Shown: positions 24,661 to 35,668 of the stretch, piece after piece
Layout: the number at the start of each line of letters is the position of its first letter
How positions within the stretch are numbered: the first letter of the stretch is position 1
Notes under the pieces: model-generated
Database searches by the model: none
Told to the model about the DNA's origin: nothing
The model's input: only the letters and a program-made list of their open reading frames with translations
NCBI GenBank assembly: GCA_002778195.1
Contig: PCDI01000002.1
Location: forward strand, 1,492,912 to 1,556,911
Direction: 5' to 3'
DNA from: Raffaelea ambrosiae
Taxonomy: Eukaryota; Ascomycota; Sordariomycetes; Ophiostomatales; Ophiostomataceae
DNA: 64,000 nt
Translations under genes and position numbers: made by a program

Positions 24661-24690
24661 AAGCCTAGCAAGCCTAGCAAGCCTAGCACG
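24661..24690. repeat. 9-base tandem repeat (AAGCCTAGC)
   Basis: Three and a third copies of AAGCCTAGC in the presumed leader of the kinase gene. Confidence 0.85.
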
Positions 24691-25330
24691 TCTTTTCTGA
24701 CACGCACAAAGCGGGCTGGAGCTGCCCACTTTGCCAATCACCTGCTGTAGTGCTCCCACCACCTTCGGCCTGCACTGGCCGAGCTCCCAGACGACGACCG
24801 GACCCCGAAACTTGGCCTACAAGTCGACAAAAAAAACTGGGCATCACTCGGTGACTTTTCTGCAACCGCTGGCGATCTCTGGCAATCTCTCGAAGCCGAC
24901 GCTTTCCTCGGCGGTCAGGTGCCTCCCAGCGACTGCGACCAAGCAACCCACTCGAGCCAGAACAACGTGAAGACAGACGTCAGGAAGGCCCCTCCCAGAA
25001 GGCCCGTTTCTCCACAGTCTTGTTTTCTTGCTTTTTTCCCTTGCTCGGCCCTGCTCTCCGTGCGTCATCGCCCTTTACCCTGTTTCGCCGCGTCCTGGCC
25101 TCGCTCTTCTCGCGCCTTCTCTCGCCCGCCGCCTGCTGGTTGGCCCTGCATTGTCGGTCTCGCCACTCCGCAGTGCCGCCACCCCAGTGTCACTTATACG
25201 CCGTGACTTGTCAACAAACCATAGCGACCATCCAGCGTCGCAATCGGCCGAAATTGTCCCTAGACCCATTCCCAGCCGTCTGGTGCTCTTGCTCGCTCCT
25301 AGTGGTGCTCGTGTCTGGCATTCCTGCCTA

Positions 25331-25391
25331 GCTTAGCACTCCTGCTTAGCACTCCTGCTTAGCACTCCGGCTTAGCACTCTTGCTTAGCAT
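25331..25391. repeat. 13-base tandem repeat (GCTTAGCACTCCT)
   Basis: About 4.6 copies of a 13-base unit with single-base differences in the third and fourth copies. It ends 85 bases before the kinase ATG, so it is probably in the 5' untranslated region. Confidence 0.9.
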
Positions 25392-25476
25392 TTTTTGACC
25401 GTGTGCATCTCGCCCTAGGCCGTTCCCTGCGTGTTCCGTGTCCCGTGTTCCGTGTTCTGTGTCCTTCTTTCCCAAA

Positions 25477-28400
25477 ATGGCCGTCCTAGCTTCGGTGGCG
25501 CCTGCCGTCACACAGTCGGCGCTCTTAGGTATTTCTACTCTGTTTGACCTGACGACTGGCTCGTCTGCGTCATTTCCCTTCCCAGTTTCTCCTTCCTCAG
25601 CTCGAGCTTCTCCCTCAGCTGCTTCCCCAGCTTTTATTCAGTCTCCCGCTCCCTTCTCTGCTGCTCGTTCTCCCTCGTCTCCTTCCTCACCTAACTCTTA
25701 CTCTGCGGATTCACCTTCTTCCTCTTCTCCTCCTACTTCTTCTCTTCCTCCTCCTCCTCCTCCTCCACCTCCCGCTCCTCATAAACCTCTTCGTTCTCTC
25801 CGTTCCCTCCGCTCCCTGCGCTCTTTCCGCTCTCTTCCTTCTCTGCGTTCTCACCGTTCGTTCTCTGCTTCACCCTCTTACACGCCTTCTACAGATAGCG
25901 ACGACGCCGACAACGAGCCGCCGCAACTGCTCCAGCGCGCGTTGGTTACCAGCAGCACCGCCCAATCACAGGCTCAATTCGCCAGCCCTGACATCGAACG
26001 GTTACGCACGCAGCGTGTTATTCCACAGCCTAGCGCCAAATCCACGAACGGTGCGCCCACTGTGAACAGCACAAATAACACTACTCCTCCGCCAGACTCT
26101 TATTCGCAGACGGCCTCGAAGTCCAGCACCACACTCTCGTCCTCCGCGTCCGGCCTCTTGGCCAACAACTCCTACTCCTCCTCGTCACTCGCGTCGTCCT
26201 CGCTTTCCACGTCGCCCATCTCGCCCCTGCGCCAATTCCCCACTACTGAAGTCGAAGTTCACGACACCATCCCCGAAGAGGACAGCGGCGACGAAGACGA
26301 CTGCGACACTCCCAACGAACCTCTCACACCGACCGACGGCCGCCAGTCCCGCGACGGTTACCTCACCACCGACCACACGGCGACCACCACTTCGGGTACC
26401 TCGCCAATCGCCATTCCCAACCACGGTGGCGTCTCACATCATCCCCAGCACCACACCCACCACGGACACCACGGGCACCACGGGCACCGCAAGCAGCAGC
26501 AACACAGCCAGCATCAGCGCTCGCAGCACAGCCACCAGCGCAGTCCCAGCGACTCGAACGGCTCCAACAGCGGCGAGCCCAACGGTATCTTCGCCGACGA
26601 CCTCTCCGTGGGCCAATCGCCTTCGGCTTCGTCTCTCTCCGCCTCGTCTCAACCCTCATACGGCCTGGGACCACTGACATCTGGCCGCACGTACACAGAC
26701 ACGACTGTGCGCCCAGAGTCTTCGTCTGGTCCTCGTGGCAGCTTTAGCGGAGGCGTCAACAGCGACGCAGCCACTATTTCTGGCAGTCTCACCGAAGCTA
26801 GCAGCCTCTCGGGAGTCAACACCACCTCCCACAGCAACTACAGCAACAACAACCAGTACAACAGCTTCGAGCCCTCGAGCCCGAGCCAGCCTCGTCGTCT
26901 CCGTACCAACACATCGACCACCAGCTTCAAACGCACCATGTCGAACCTTTTCCGCCGCAGCGGCTCCCAGAACGAGAAGGTCAACTTTGGCGCTCCGGAT
27001 TACGCTTCGCGCACCTCGGAATCCGCCATCAACAGCGGCGATGGCCCTCTCGGCGGCCACAGCCGCAGCGTGCCCAACCGTCGCTGGTCCATGAACCGGT
27101 CCCTGGCCAACAACCAGCAGACAAACTCGCCGCCCTCGCCCGGCTCGCCTCCTCTGGAAATGACGTATGACCCTAAGATGCGCGCCGCCACCGCTGTTGC
27201 TGCTCCCAACAATCGCAACTCTTATGCCCCCGACAGGGGCGGTCCCAGCCCCGGCGGCCTGCAGGTCCGGGCGACCATGCCCAGCGAGGACGATTTCATT
27301 AAGAACGACACCAAGAAGCACCGCCAGCGTGCTGCCACCGGCCTCAGCCTGCACAATGCCATGCACATGGTCACCGGCTCGTCCGGCGGTACCCGTCGTA
27401 ACAAGAACTCCAAGCCCGTCAAGCGCGGCGAACGCCGTGCTAGCAGCTTCGACCATACCAACCGCGACCAGCAGCAGCAGCACCCGTCTGCAAATGCCAA
27501 GCTCGACAACCAGCTCTGGGGTCTGCCTGCTGAGGCGGGTACCGGTCTCAAGGCCCGCCGCATGAGTCTCAGCCTGCCTGACGACTTTACCGTGGACGTG
27601 TGTGACCTGCACTCCGAGTTTGAGTACCAGCATGTCCTGGGTCGCCACCGTCGCCACCTCGGCAAGGGTGCCACCTCCAAGGTGACCCTCATGTTCCGCA
27701 AGGACTACCCCGAGGACATGTACGCCGTCAAGGAGTTCCGCGGCAAGTCGTCCAGCGAGTCGCGCGAGGAGTATGAGAAGAAGGTCAAGAGCGAGTACAG
27801 CGTTGCCAAGAGCCTGCACCACCCCAACATTGTCGAAACCATTCGCCTGTGCTCCGACCACGGCCGCTGGAACCACGTCATGGAGTACTGCCAAGTGGGC
27901 GACCTGTTCAGCCTCGTAGACAAGAAGTACCTGATTAGAGAAGATCACGAAAAGGATCGCCTGTGTCTTTTCAAGCAGTTGGTGCAGGGAGTCAACTACT
28001 TGCATAGCCACGGCATTGCCCACCGTGATATTAAGCTCGAGAACCTGCTGATCACGAGCGACAGCAAGCTCAAGATCACCGATTTTGGAGCCTCGGACAT
28101 CTTTTGCGGTATCCATCCTGGTCTGCGCGAGGCCGGCGGCCAGTGCGGCGCCAAGATGGACGGCAAGATCCGCCTGTGCAAGCCAGGCATCTGCGGCAGT
28201 CTGCCTTACATCTCGCCCGAGGTCCTGCAAGCCAAAGAGCCTTATGATCCGCGCAAGCTGGACGTTTGGGCCTGCGCCGTGGTCATGCTGCACCTCATCT
28301 TTGGCGGCCAGCTGTGGGCCGAGGCCCGTCCCGGCAACAAGGGCTACGACAACCTCGTGAAAGGCTGGGAGAAGTTTCACGCCAAGAAACGCCGCCTCGA

Positions 28401-28908
28401 AGAGAAGCAGGCGGCTGAGAAAGCCGCCAAGGCCGCGGCCGCGCCGGAAAAGGCAGTTTCCGAAAAGACGGAAACCACCGTGTCTGAGAAGACGGCGGTT
28501 GCCGAGAAAGAAATCGAGGCGGACAACTGCGCGGTGGACGGCGACGCCGACGCCGCCACGGCTTGCGACGAAGCCTGCGAAGACGCGAATCACAACAGCA
28601 GCAGCAACATTTCGGATGGCCTGTACCCCGTGGTGGTGCCCTTTGACTACTTTGTGACACCGCCGATCCTGCGGCGGCTGCTCATCCATATGCTCAACCC
28701 GGATCCCAAGGAACGTGTCACCATGGACCAGGTGGCCAGCCTCCGCTGGATGCGCTCTGTTGAGTGTTGCCAGCCGGACAGCTACGAGGACATTGCCCCG
28801 ACAATTGATGCTGCCAAGCGCAGAAACACCATCAACCCGGGCCAGAAGATTTACTGCCACAACCACCTGCCGCCTCGCGCAGCGGGCCACTCCATTGGCC
28901 GCATTTGA
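25477..28908 (+). CDS. HAL4/SAT4-family Ser/Thr protein kinase
   Basis: A fungal-specific kinase of the NPR/HAL family, whose yeast members control ion and nutrient transporters at the plasma membrane. It is a single exon of 1143 residues from the ATG at 25477 (context CAAAATGGCC); an upstream in-frame GTG at 25438 is not a likely start. Residues 1-700 are disordered: Ser/Pro-rich, an RSLRSLRSLRSFRS block (about 108-129), a His/Gln-rich block (about 322-355), then basic stretches. The kinase domain follows with a glycine loop (GKGA, 729-732), Lys752 in YAVKEF, HRD (849-851), DFG (869-871) and GSLPYISPEV at the end of a long Cys-containing activation segment. A charged Lys/Glu/Ala-rich insert (about 965-1045) splits the C-lobe before the last helices. 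All catalytic residues are present. The exact orthologue is not certain. Confidence 0.88.
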   Translation: MAVLASVAPAVTQSALLGISTLFDLTTGSSASFPFPVSPSSARASPSAASPAFIQSPAPFSAARSPSSPSSPNSYSADSPSSSSPPTSSLPPPPPPPPPAPHKPLRSLRSLRSLRSFRSLPSLRSHRSFSASPSYTPSTDSDDADNEPPQLLQRALVTSSTAQSQAQFASPDIERLRTQRVIPQPSAKSTNGAPTVNSTNNTTPPPDSYSQTASKSSTTLSSSASGLLANNSYSSSSLASSSLSTSPISPLRQFPTTEVEVHDTIPEEDSGDEDDCDTPNEPLTPTDGRQSRDGYLTTDHTATTTSGTSPIAIPNHGGVSHHPQHHTHHGHHGHHGHRKQQQHSQHQRSQHSHQRSPSDSNGSNSGEPNGIFADDLSVGQSPSASSLSASSQPSYGLGPLTSGRTYTDTTVRPESSSGPRGSFSGGVNSDAATISGSLTEASSLSGVNTTSHSNYSNNNQYNSFEPSSPSQPRRLRTNTSTTSFKRTMSNLFRRSGSQNEKVNFGAPDYASRTSESAINSGDGPLGGHSRSVPNRRWSMNRSLANNQQTNSPPSPGSPPLEMTYDPKMRAATAVAAPNNRNSYAPDRGGPSPGGLQVRATMPSEDDFIKNDTKKHRQRAATGLSLHNAMHMVTGSSGGTRRNKNSKPVKRGERRASSFDHTNRDQQQQHPSANAKLDNQLWGLPAEAGTGLKARRMSLSLPDDFTVDVCDLHSEFEYQHVLGRHRRHLGKGATSKVTLMFRKDYPEDMYAVKEFRGKSSSESREEYEKKVKSEYSVAKSLHHPNIVETIRLCSDHGRWNHVMEYCQVGDLFSLVDKKYLIREDHEKDRLCLFKQLVQGVNYLHSHGIAHRDIKLENLLITSDSKLKITDFGASDIFCGIHPGLREAGGQCGAKMDGKIRLCKPGICGSLPYISPEVLQAKEPYDPRKLDVWACAVVMLHLIFGGQLWAEARPGNKGYDNLVKGWEKFHAKKRRLEEKQAAEKAAKAAAAPEKAVSEKTETTVSEKTAVAEKEIEADNCAVDGDADAATACDEACEDANHNSSSNISDGLYPVVVPFDYFVTPPILRRLLIHMLNPDPKERVTMDQVASLRWMRSVECCQPDSYEDIAPTIDAAKRRNTINPGQKIYCHNHLPPRAAGHSIGRI

Positions 28909-31637
28909 GATGGATGAATCACGGGGGCACATCTTGCTCTGGTTCACTCCTCTCACTCTGTGCTAAGCCTAGGGAGAGTCGGGTCAGGAGGCCCTTTTTT
29001 GCTTCTTTTGACCTGTCTCCCCGCTCCTGTTTTTTTTTTTCTCGCTCTAGAGAAAAGCAACAACAACAACAACAGGAAGATGGGCAACCGAATTTAAGAA
29101 CAAAGGATGTATTACAGGAACATACATGTGTGGTCATTTTTGTGTGTTTTTGACGTTTTTTCGGAGGGTCTTTTTTTTTTCTCACCTTGTTTTGTAACGA
29201 GTTTCCTGCATGATGTTCGGCGTTCGGGTGGATTTGGCAGGTGTTTTTGGATGCTCTTTTGTGGTTTCCTGCTTTACAATCCTTTATGATTTCTTATGTT
29301 TTGTTGCTACACGTCACCGCTTGGTGTCTATGCGCACGACACCAAGACAGAACGCAGTTTGGCTGTCTGTGGTTCACCCTTTCGATGTCCCGTTGGGCAG
29401 GATATTTTGCTGTCCTGTTCTCTGGACAAAGTGCGGGCGGGCCTATATATCACTATCAGTCTGGTTTTAGCTTGTCTGCTTCCTTGTTCCTGATTTTCTT
29501 CAGATGATACCTCTTCAGCACCTACTCTTATGTACACCTCCAGCTTGTCAGGAACGCGGGAATTTGATACCACGGCAGCAGACGAAAAAGGCTGCGGATT
29601 TTGCTCCACATTTCACACGAGTCCTTGATTCATTTTTATCTCTTGCCCATATACATTTAAGTATGCAGATAAAAGTTCCGATCCAATACGATACAGATCA
29701 CGATGTGCGTGAGAGTCGAGCCAGTTGCTCTTGTTGACCTTGTAGACTTGTAGCTAGGCTTCTGACCACCGTAAACCACTGTGAGCACTGCGATTGGCAC
29801 GAATGCTGCATTCAGCGTTGAACACTTCCGCGTCACTTGTTCTTTGGCGCTTCCGTTTCCCAACGCTTCAGGACAGCGTGTCCCCCCGTAGCTGGACCCA
29901 ACAGCCAAGCGCGTCCAACGTCTGAAAAACACTATTACGTGCCACCGATACAAGTTCCACGACGCGGTGCACGTGTTTGGGCGTCGGCCGTTAATGCTGG
30001 CAGCGTCGCGCAGCGTGTGCTAGGTGGGAATTCCCCACCAAACTGTGTGTCTTGCTTTCGTCTAGCCGTGTCTTGCTCTTGCTTGCCTTGCTTCTCTGGC
30101 TCTTGTCTTCTATGAGCTCTTTGACTCGTTCTGTACCTCCTTCTCCATGCCTGGCCGAGACAAACTAGAACAAAACTAGGTCGCCGACCGCGCTGTCTGT
30201 TTGGTTGTGGCTTTTGGTTTTACCAGGTAGTTTTTTGACAATGCTCTCTCATAGAAGTAGCATATACCATACTGTCGAATCCAATGGCTAGAAGGACCTC
30301 CCAAGGAAACCGTTGATGGCCTCCCCCCCCCCTGGTCGCTGATCGACGCCATTGGATCATCAGCTTTTCTTTTCAGCTGCTGCGCAATACGATATCTACA
30401 CGACGCAGTGTATTTTTGGGGCTATTCACTAACTACATTGGCACCGGAATTAGAGGTGTACCTCGCGGACGGCAGCTAACTCTACTTTGCCTGGCGGTAC
30501 CTTGATAATACTACTCGTTGCGCCTGTTCTCGCCTGTCCAGCCAAGTGGAACCACCAGAGCAAGGGGGGGGAGGAAGAAATGTCTCCACCCGGGTGTGCC
30601 TGGTGCCCAATCAACGGCGTGGATCATCCCTCCCCTGGGTCGTGCCTGCTGTGGCACATACGAGGGAGACCGGAGAACAGGAGCCCAAAAAAAAAGAGGC
30701 CACTTAAGCCATTACCAGGTTCCGTTGACGGGGCTGACTTGGAGAGGAGCAGTTGGAGAGAGGGACGGAGGTTCAGAGGGACGAGGGTCCCGCCAAAAAA
30801 AGAAAGGAAGGAAGGAAGCTCTTCGGTTGCGTCGCCATTTTTTTTACGCGTCTTCTCCCCCCAAACCTTACGACACCACACACGCCGGGCTTGCTTTGCT
30901 TGTCTCGTCCACACACCACCACACCCCTATTCTCAATATATAGCGTGGCCTCTTTTTTTTTTTTCAACCTCTTGCGCGCTTCCTCGTTTTGGTGTAGGTT
31001 TCCCCAAATACGTGTGTGGTAAGCTCCTCCATTTTCTCTCGTGTCCTCCTTTCCATTTCGCTTCCTTCCTTTTCCTTTTCCATTTTCCCCCCTTCTGTCT
31101 CCTTCCCTTTCACGAGCTAACCAGCTAACCAGACGCCAATCGAAGAAGAAGAAGAGAGGTGTTCTTCCGGACTGTCCATCTTCTTTTTTTTTCTCCCTTG
31201 TCTTTTCTCTCTTTCTTTCTCCATTCGATTCCTTCACTCTTCTTCTTTTTACAGCGTTTCCAATTGTAATTCCTTTTTTTTTTTTGGCAAGTCATATTCT
31301 GGTGACTTTTTGCTTCTTTCCAAGTTTCTCTTCGTCCTCTCCTTTTTGGCCACTTGTTCCAATTTTATTTCCTACCCCCTCCCGGTATTCTATCTTGAGC
31401 CAGCCTTCCCTCTTCTCGGTCAACTTCAATCGACCACCGTTCCTCGTCGTCGATCACATTTATTTTCGCGGAGACTCCTACGCAGAGATCATCTGTGCTC
31501 GCCCCCCCGATGACGGTGTTTTGAAAAAAGAAAACCGACAACCAAACGAAACAAATCCCCCCCCGAGCTTCGTCGAGTCCACCCTCTCCCTGAACTTCGA
31601 ACCTCCCCTCTCCTCCACCGCATACAGTACCACCCCG
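28909..31637. promoter_or_regulatory. Kinase 3' end and PMT2 promoter/leader
   Basis: This 2.7 kb stretch lies between two plus-strand genes. T-rich sequence at 29030-29310 probably belongs to the kinase 3' untranslated region. From about 30840 to 31637 the plus strand is very pyrimidine-rich, with T runs near 30950, 31185 and 31275, typical of a leader ahead of PMT2. A possible leader-intron donor GTAAGC lies at 31019. A C run is near 30325. No additional gene is seen. Confidence 0.5.
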
Positions 31638-34600
31638 ATGGCGCGCTCTAATGCGGCCCGGCCACCGGCCGTGTCTAATGGATCCCACAGGGGCAAGAAG
31701 GGTGTCCAGCAGCTGCCACAGCAAGCTGCTGCTCAGCCAAAAGAGCAGCAGCAGCCGCAGCAACAGCAGCAGCAGCAACCCAAGAAGAAGAAGGCCGCCA
31801 AGGCCACCGACTACACGTCCGACGGCGTCGAGGACAACGATGTCTTTCTCCTGCCGGGCTCCGACTTCAACATTCTGATTGGCGTGACCGTGCTGGCCGC
31901 TCTGGTGCGGTTGTTCCGCATCTACCAGCCGAGCTCCGTCGTGTTTGACGAGGTTCAGTAAGTCCCCCCCCCCCCCTCGGCGTAGCAGGCAGCTGCCCGG
32001 CGTAGCAAGATCTACATCACTTGTTCTGCTTCTACTTCTGCTTCCCCAGCTAACTCTCCTGCCCCCTCCAGCTTCGGTGGTTTCGCTTCCAAATACATCA
32101 AGGGCCGCTTCTTCATGGACGTCCACCCGCCCCTGGCCAAGCTGCTCATCACCCTGGCCGGCTGGCTGGCCGGCTTCAACGGCGACTTCGACTTCAAGGA
32201 CATTGGCAAGGACTACATCGAGCCCGGCGTCCCCTACGTCGCCATGCGCCTCTTCCCGGCCATCTGCGGCATCCTCCTCGCACCCACCATGTTCCTGACG
32301 CTCAAGTCTTGCGGCTGCCGCACGGCCACCGCCCTGATGGGTGCTGGTCTGATCATCTTTGGTAAGCTTCTTCTTTCCTCGCTCTGCTCGTTTCTTCTTT
32401 CCTCGCTCCGCCCGTTGTTTCTTCTGTTCTCGCTTCAGCGTTTGCTCGTTCACACGTTCGCTCGCTAACTCGTCCAGAAAACGGTCTCCTCACACAGGCT
32501 CGCCTCATCCTCCTCGACTCTCCCCTCATGATCGCCACCGCCTTCACTGCTCTCGCCTTCACCGCCTTCACCAACCAGCAGGAGCAGGGCCCCTCCAAGG
32601 CCTTCGGCGCCAGCTGGTGGTTCTGGCTCTTCATGACCGGCCTCGGCCTCGGCATCACCGCCAGCATCAAATGGGTCGGCCTCTTCACCATCGCCTGGGT
32701 CGGCACCCTCACGCTTGTCCAGCTCTGGGTCATGCTCGGCGACCCCAAGAACGTCTCCATCCGCCTCTTCAGCAAGCACTTCCTCGCCCGCGTCTTCTGC
32801 CTCATCATCGTCCCTGCTACCTTCTACATGGCCATGTTCGGCATCCACTTCCTCTGCCTCGTCAACCCCGGCGACGGCGACGGCTTCATGAGCTCCGAGT
32901 TCCAGGCCACCCTCAACTCCAAGGGCATGCAGGACACCCCCGTCGACGTCCTCTTCGGCAGCAGCGTCACCATCCGCCACGTCAACACCCAGGGCGGCTA
33001 CCTGCACTCCCACCCGCTCATGTACCCCACCGGCAGCAAGCAGCAGCAGATCACCCTGTACCCCCACAAGGACATCAACAACATGTGGATCCTCGAGAAC
33101 CAGACCCAGCCTCTCGATGCCGCTGGCGAGAAGATCAACGGCACCGACGCCTGGAACACCCTGCCTGTCGACGGCGAGATGCCCTACATCGAAGACGGCG
33201 CCATCCTGCGCATCTACCACTCGGCCACCCACCGCCGCCTGCACTCCCACGACGTCCGTCCTCCGGTCACCGAGGCCGACTGGCAGAACGAGGTCTCCGC
33301 GTATGGCTACGAAGGCTTCGAGGGCGATGCTAACGACTACTTCCGCGTCGAGATTGTCAAGCAGAAGTCGTACGGCGAGCTGGCCAAGACGCGCCTCCGC
33401 ACCATTGAGACCCAGTTCCGCCTGGTCCACGTCATGACCAACTGCGTGCTGTTTTCCCACAAGGTGAAGCTGCCCGACTGGGCCTCGGAGCAGCAGGAGG
33501 TTACCTGCGCCAAGGGCGGCAGCCTGCCCAACAGCCTGTGGTACGTCGAGTCCAACGAGCACGCCCTGCTGGGCCCCGACGCCGAAAAGGTCAACTACCG
33601 CAAGCCGGGCTTCTTTGGCAAGTTCATTGAGCTGCAGATCGTCATGTGGAAGACCAATGCCGGCCTCGTCGAGTCCCATGCCTACGACTCGCGTCCCAGT
33701 GCCTGGCCCATCCTGCGCCGCGGCATCAACTTCTGGGGCAAGGACCACCGCCAGATCTACCTCATCGGCAACCCGCTGATCTGGTGGAGCGCCACCGCCT
33801 CCGTCGCCATCTACGTCCTCTTCAAGGGCATCGCCATCCTCCGCTGGCAGCGCAGCTGCAACGACTATGCCGACGCCACCTTCAAGCGCTTCGACTACGA
33901 GATCGGCACCTCCGTCCTGGGCTGGGCCTTCCACTTCTTCCCCTTCTACCTCATGCAGCGCCAGCTCTTCCTGCACCACTACTTCCCCGCCCTCTACTTT
34001 GCCATTATGGCCTTCAGCCAGACCTTTGACTTTATCACCTCGCGCCCGAACCCGCTGCAGCTCCACAAGTACCCGATCGTCAACCAGGCTACTGCCGTGG
34101 CCTTCCTGGCCGTGGCTGCCTCCGTCTTCACGCTCTACGCGCCACTGGCCTACGGCAACGCCTGGACCAAGTCTGAGTGCCAGCGCGTCAAGCTCTTTGA
34201 GACCTGGGACTGGGACTGTAACACATTCCTGGACTCGGTAAGATGAGACCCGCGGACTGTGTGGATGGAAACACATCCTCGCAGACATGCCTGTGCCATT
34301 TTTTATTTGCTAACGAATGCCTCCCCTTTTCTTTAGTATGCCGCATACAACACAGTCCCTTCGGTGGCCGCCCCACCGACTACCTCCGCCGCCCAGTCCG
34401 TTGCCGACAACATCGCGCAAGCCGACGTGCCGAACATCCCCGTCGCTGGCGGCGATCACGGCCAGGTGCCGCTTGGTGGCGGGGAGCCCAACGCTCCCGA
34501 GCCCGTCATCTCAGGTGCACCCGTGGAGGAGCCGAGCATTGTGTCGCGCGAAGAGCGTATCGAGTACCGCGACCAGGACGGCAACGTGCTCAACGATGAA

Positions 34601-34894
34601 CAGGTGGAGGCTCTGCGCGGCAAGGTCGAGTTCAAGACTCGCTACGAGACGCGCACGCGCGTTGTCGATACGGACGGCAACGTCGTCATTGACGACAATG
34701 TTGTTGCGCCGCCGCACCCTGACGTTGAGGGCGTCGACCAGTCGACCAAGCAGAAGATGGTGGCTGACGAGCCGCTGCCCAAGAGCGTGGATCCCAGCGT
34801 TGAGGGCGAGCGCGAAAAGGAGCAGAGCCGGGCCAAGCCGGCCAGCGACAGCAACGAGGCTACTAAGCGTGCTGCGGACGACTCGTCGGAGTAG
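31638..34894 (+). CDS. PMT2: Protein O-mannosyltransferase, PMT2 subfamily
   Basis: ER membrane enzyme that transfers mannose from dolichyl-phosphate-mannose to Ser/Thr of secretory proteins, usually as a heterodimer with a PMT1-type partner. Exons 31638-31957, 32072-32361, 32478-34237 and 34337-34894 give 975 residues, all junctions in frame. A Q-rich, Lys-rich cytosolic head (about 20-55) precedes the first membrane segment. The catalytic loop SSVVFDEVHFGGFASKYI carries the Asp104-Glu105 pair, followed by FFMDVHPPLAKLL. Multiple membrane spans surround a luminal MIR region (about 335-520). The loop LLTQARLILLDS and C-terminal spans follow, ending in WDWDCNTFLDS. The fourth exon encodes a long hydrophilic tail with IEYRDQDGNVL and FKTRYETRTRVVD, a known feature of filamentous-fungal PMT2 proteins. 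The first intron begins with a long C run after GTAAGT. Confidence 0.93.
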
Positions 34895-35668
34895 AGTTGT
34901 TGGGAAGTTGACATGCTTTTTTTTTGTTTTGTTATTTTGTCTTGTCGGGCCTTTCCTTTCTCTCTTTTGTTCTTCTCATCACACACAAACTTCATCGATG
35001 CATTCTCACCTTCATTCTCTCCCCCTCGAAGCGATCGATGAGTCTACTCTTTTTTCCCCCCCATATGTGTAACACTATATTATCAAAAAAAAAACGAATC
35101 GCAAACAAAGGCGGAGGAGGAAAAAAACTGTGGGAAGACCGCAAAACAAAAAGCACTTGGGACTACGGTGACGGGATGGGATTGAGGGGGGGATTCTATG
35201 TGGAGGAGAAAGGGGGTTTACAGAAAGAACCTGTCCGACAAGTGTGTATGCCTTTGGCTATTTCTGACTCTCTCTTTTGTAGGGATAATACTCTATCTTT
35301 TCGAGTTGTGTTTTACTACTACTCTGTAGACCAAAGAGAATAAATATGGTTATGAATTTGATAAAGTGGCTCACTGAGTGAGTGTGGCTTTAGAGCTGTA
35401 AAGTGTGTTGCTAGGCAGTGCGTACATTGTATCATTGGCGGAGTACTGGGATATGGTTGGACTACTCTACCAGATGTACTCCTGGACAGAACACGGCAGT
35501 CTGTCAGGCCATGAGCGTCGGTGGCGAGGTAAAACTGGAAACACTGCAGTACAGATTATGAAAGGATGACAAAGAAATAAAACGTTCTACCAACTCCGGA
35601 AAGAAATGAAGCATCACATGAAATTACAACAATGGACACGACCAAAAAAAATCAAAAAAAAAAAAAAA
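34895..35668. other. Convergent 3' region PMT2 / ATG3
   Basis: About 770 bases between facing stop codons. It is T-rich on the PMT2 side (34915-34990) and A-rich on the ATG3 side (35640-35670), consistent with two 3' untranslated regions. No gene is recognised. Confidence 0.65.

Larger units (their letters stand above)
22801..25476 (+). promoter_or_regulatory. Probable long leader and promoter of the HAL4-type kinase
   Basis: Plus-strand pyrimidine-rich sequence (especially 23080-23530) leads towards the kinase start at 25477. A good splice donor, GTAAGT, stands at 23540 just after this tract, and CTGCCAG followed by GTACGT at about 23690-23700 could be an acceptor and a second donor. This suggests a transcription start near 23.0-23.5 kb and a leader of up to about 2 kb with one or more introns. 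Two tandem repeats with a common C(C/T)TAGCA core lie in the leader (24661-24690, 25331-25391). Many ATGs and an open frame of 381 codons (23242-24387) fall here; the latter reads as Ser/Pro/Thr-rich low-complexity sequence and I do not regard it as a gene. Confidence 0.45.

Noticed and set aside
25438..25476. Earlier GTG start for the kinase
   Set aside because: GTG starts are rare in fungal nuclear genes; the ATG at 25477 is in a good context.
26656..28956. 766-codon minus-strand frame
   Set aside because: Antisense shadow of the kinase gene, caused by GC-rich third positions that avoid stops on the opposite strand.
32465..34288. 607-codon minus-strand frame
   Set aside because: Antisense shadow of PMT2; Gly/Val/Asp/Glu-rich translation without domains.
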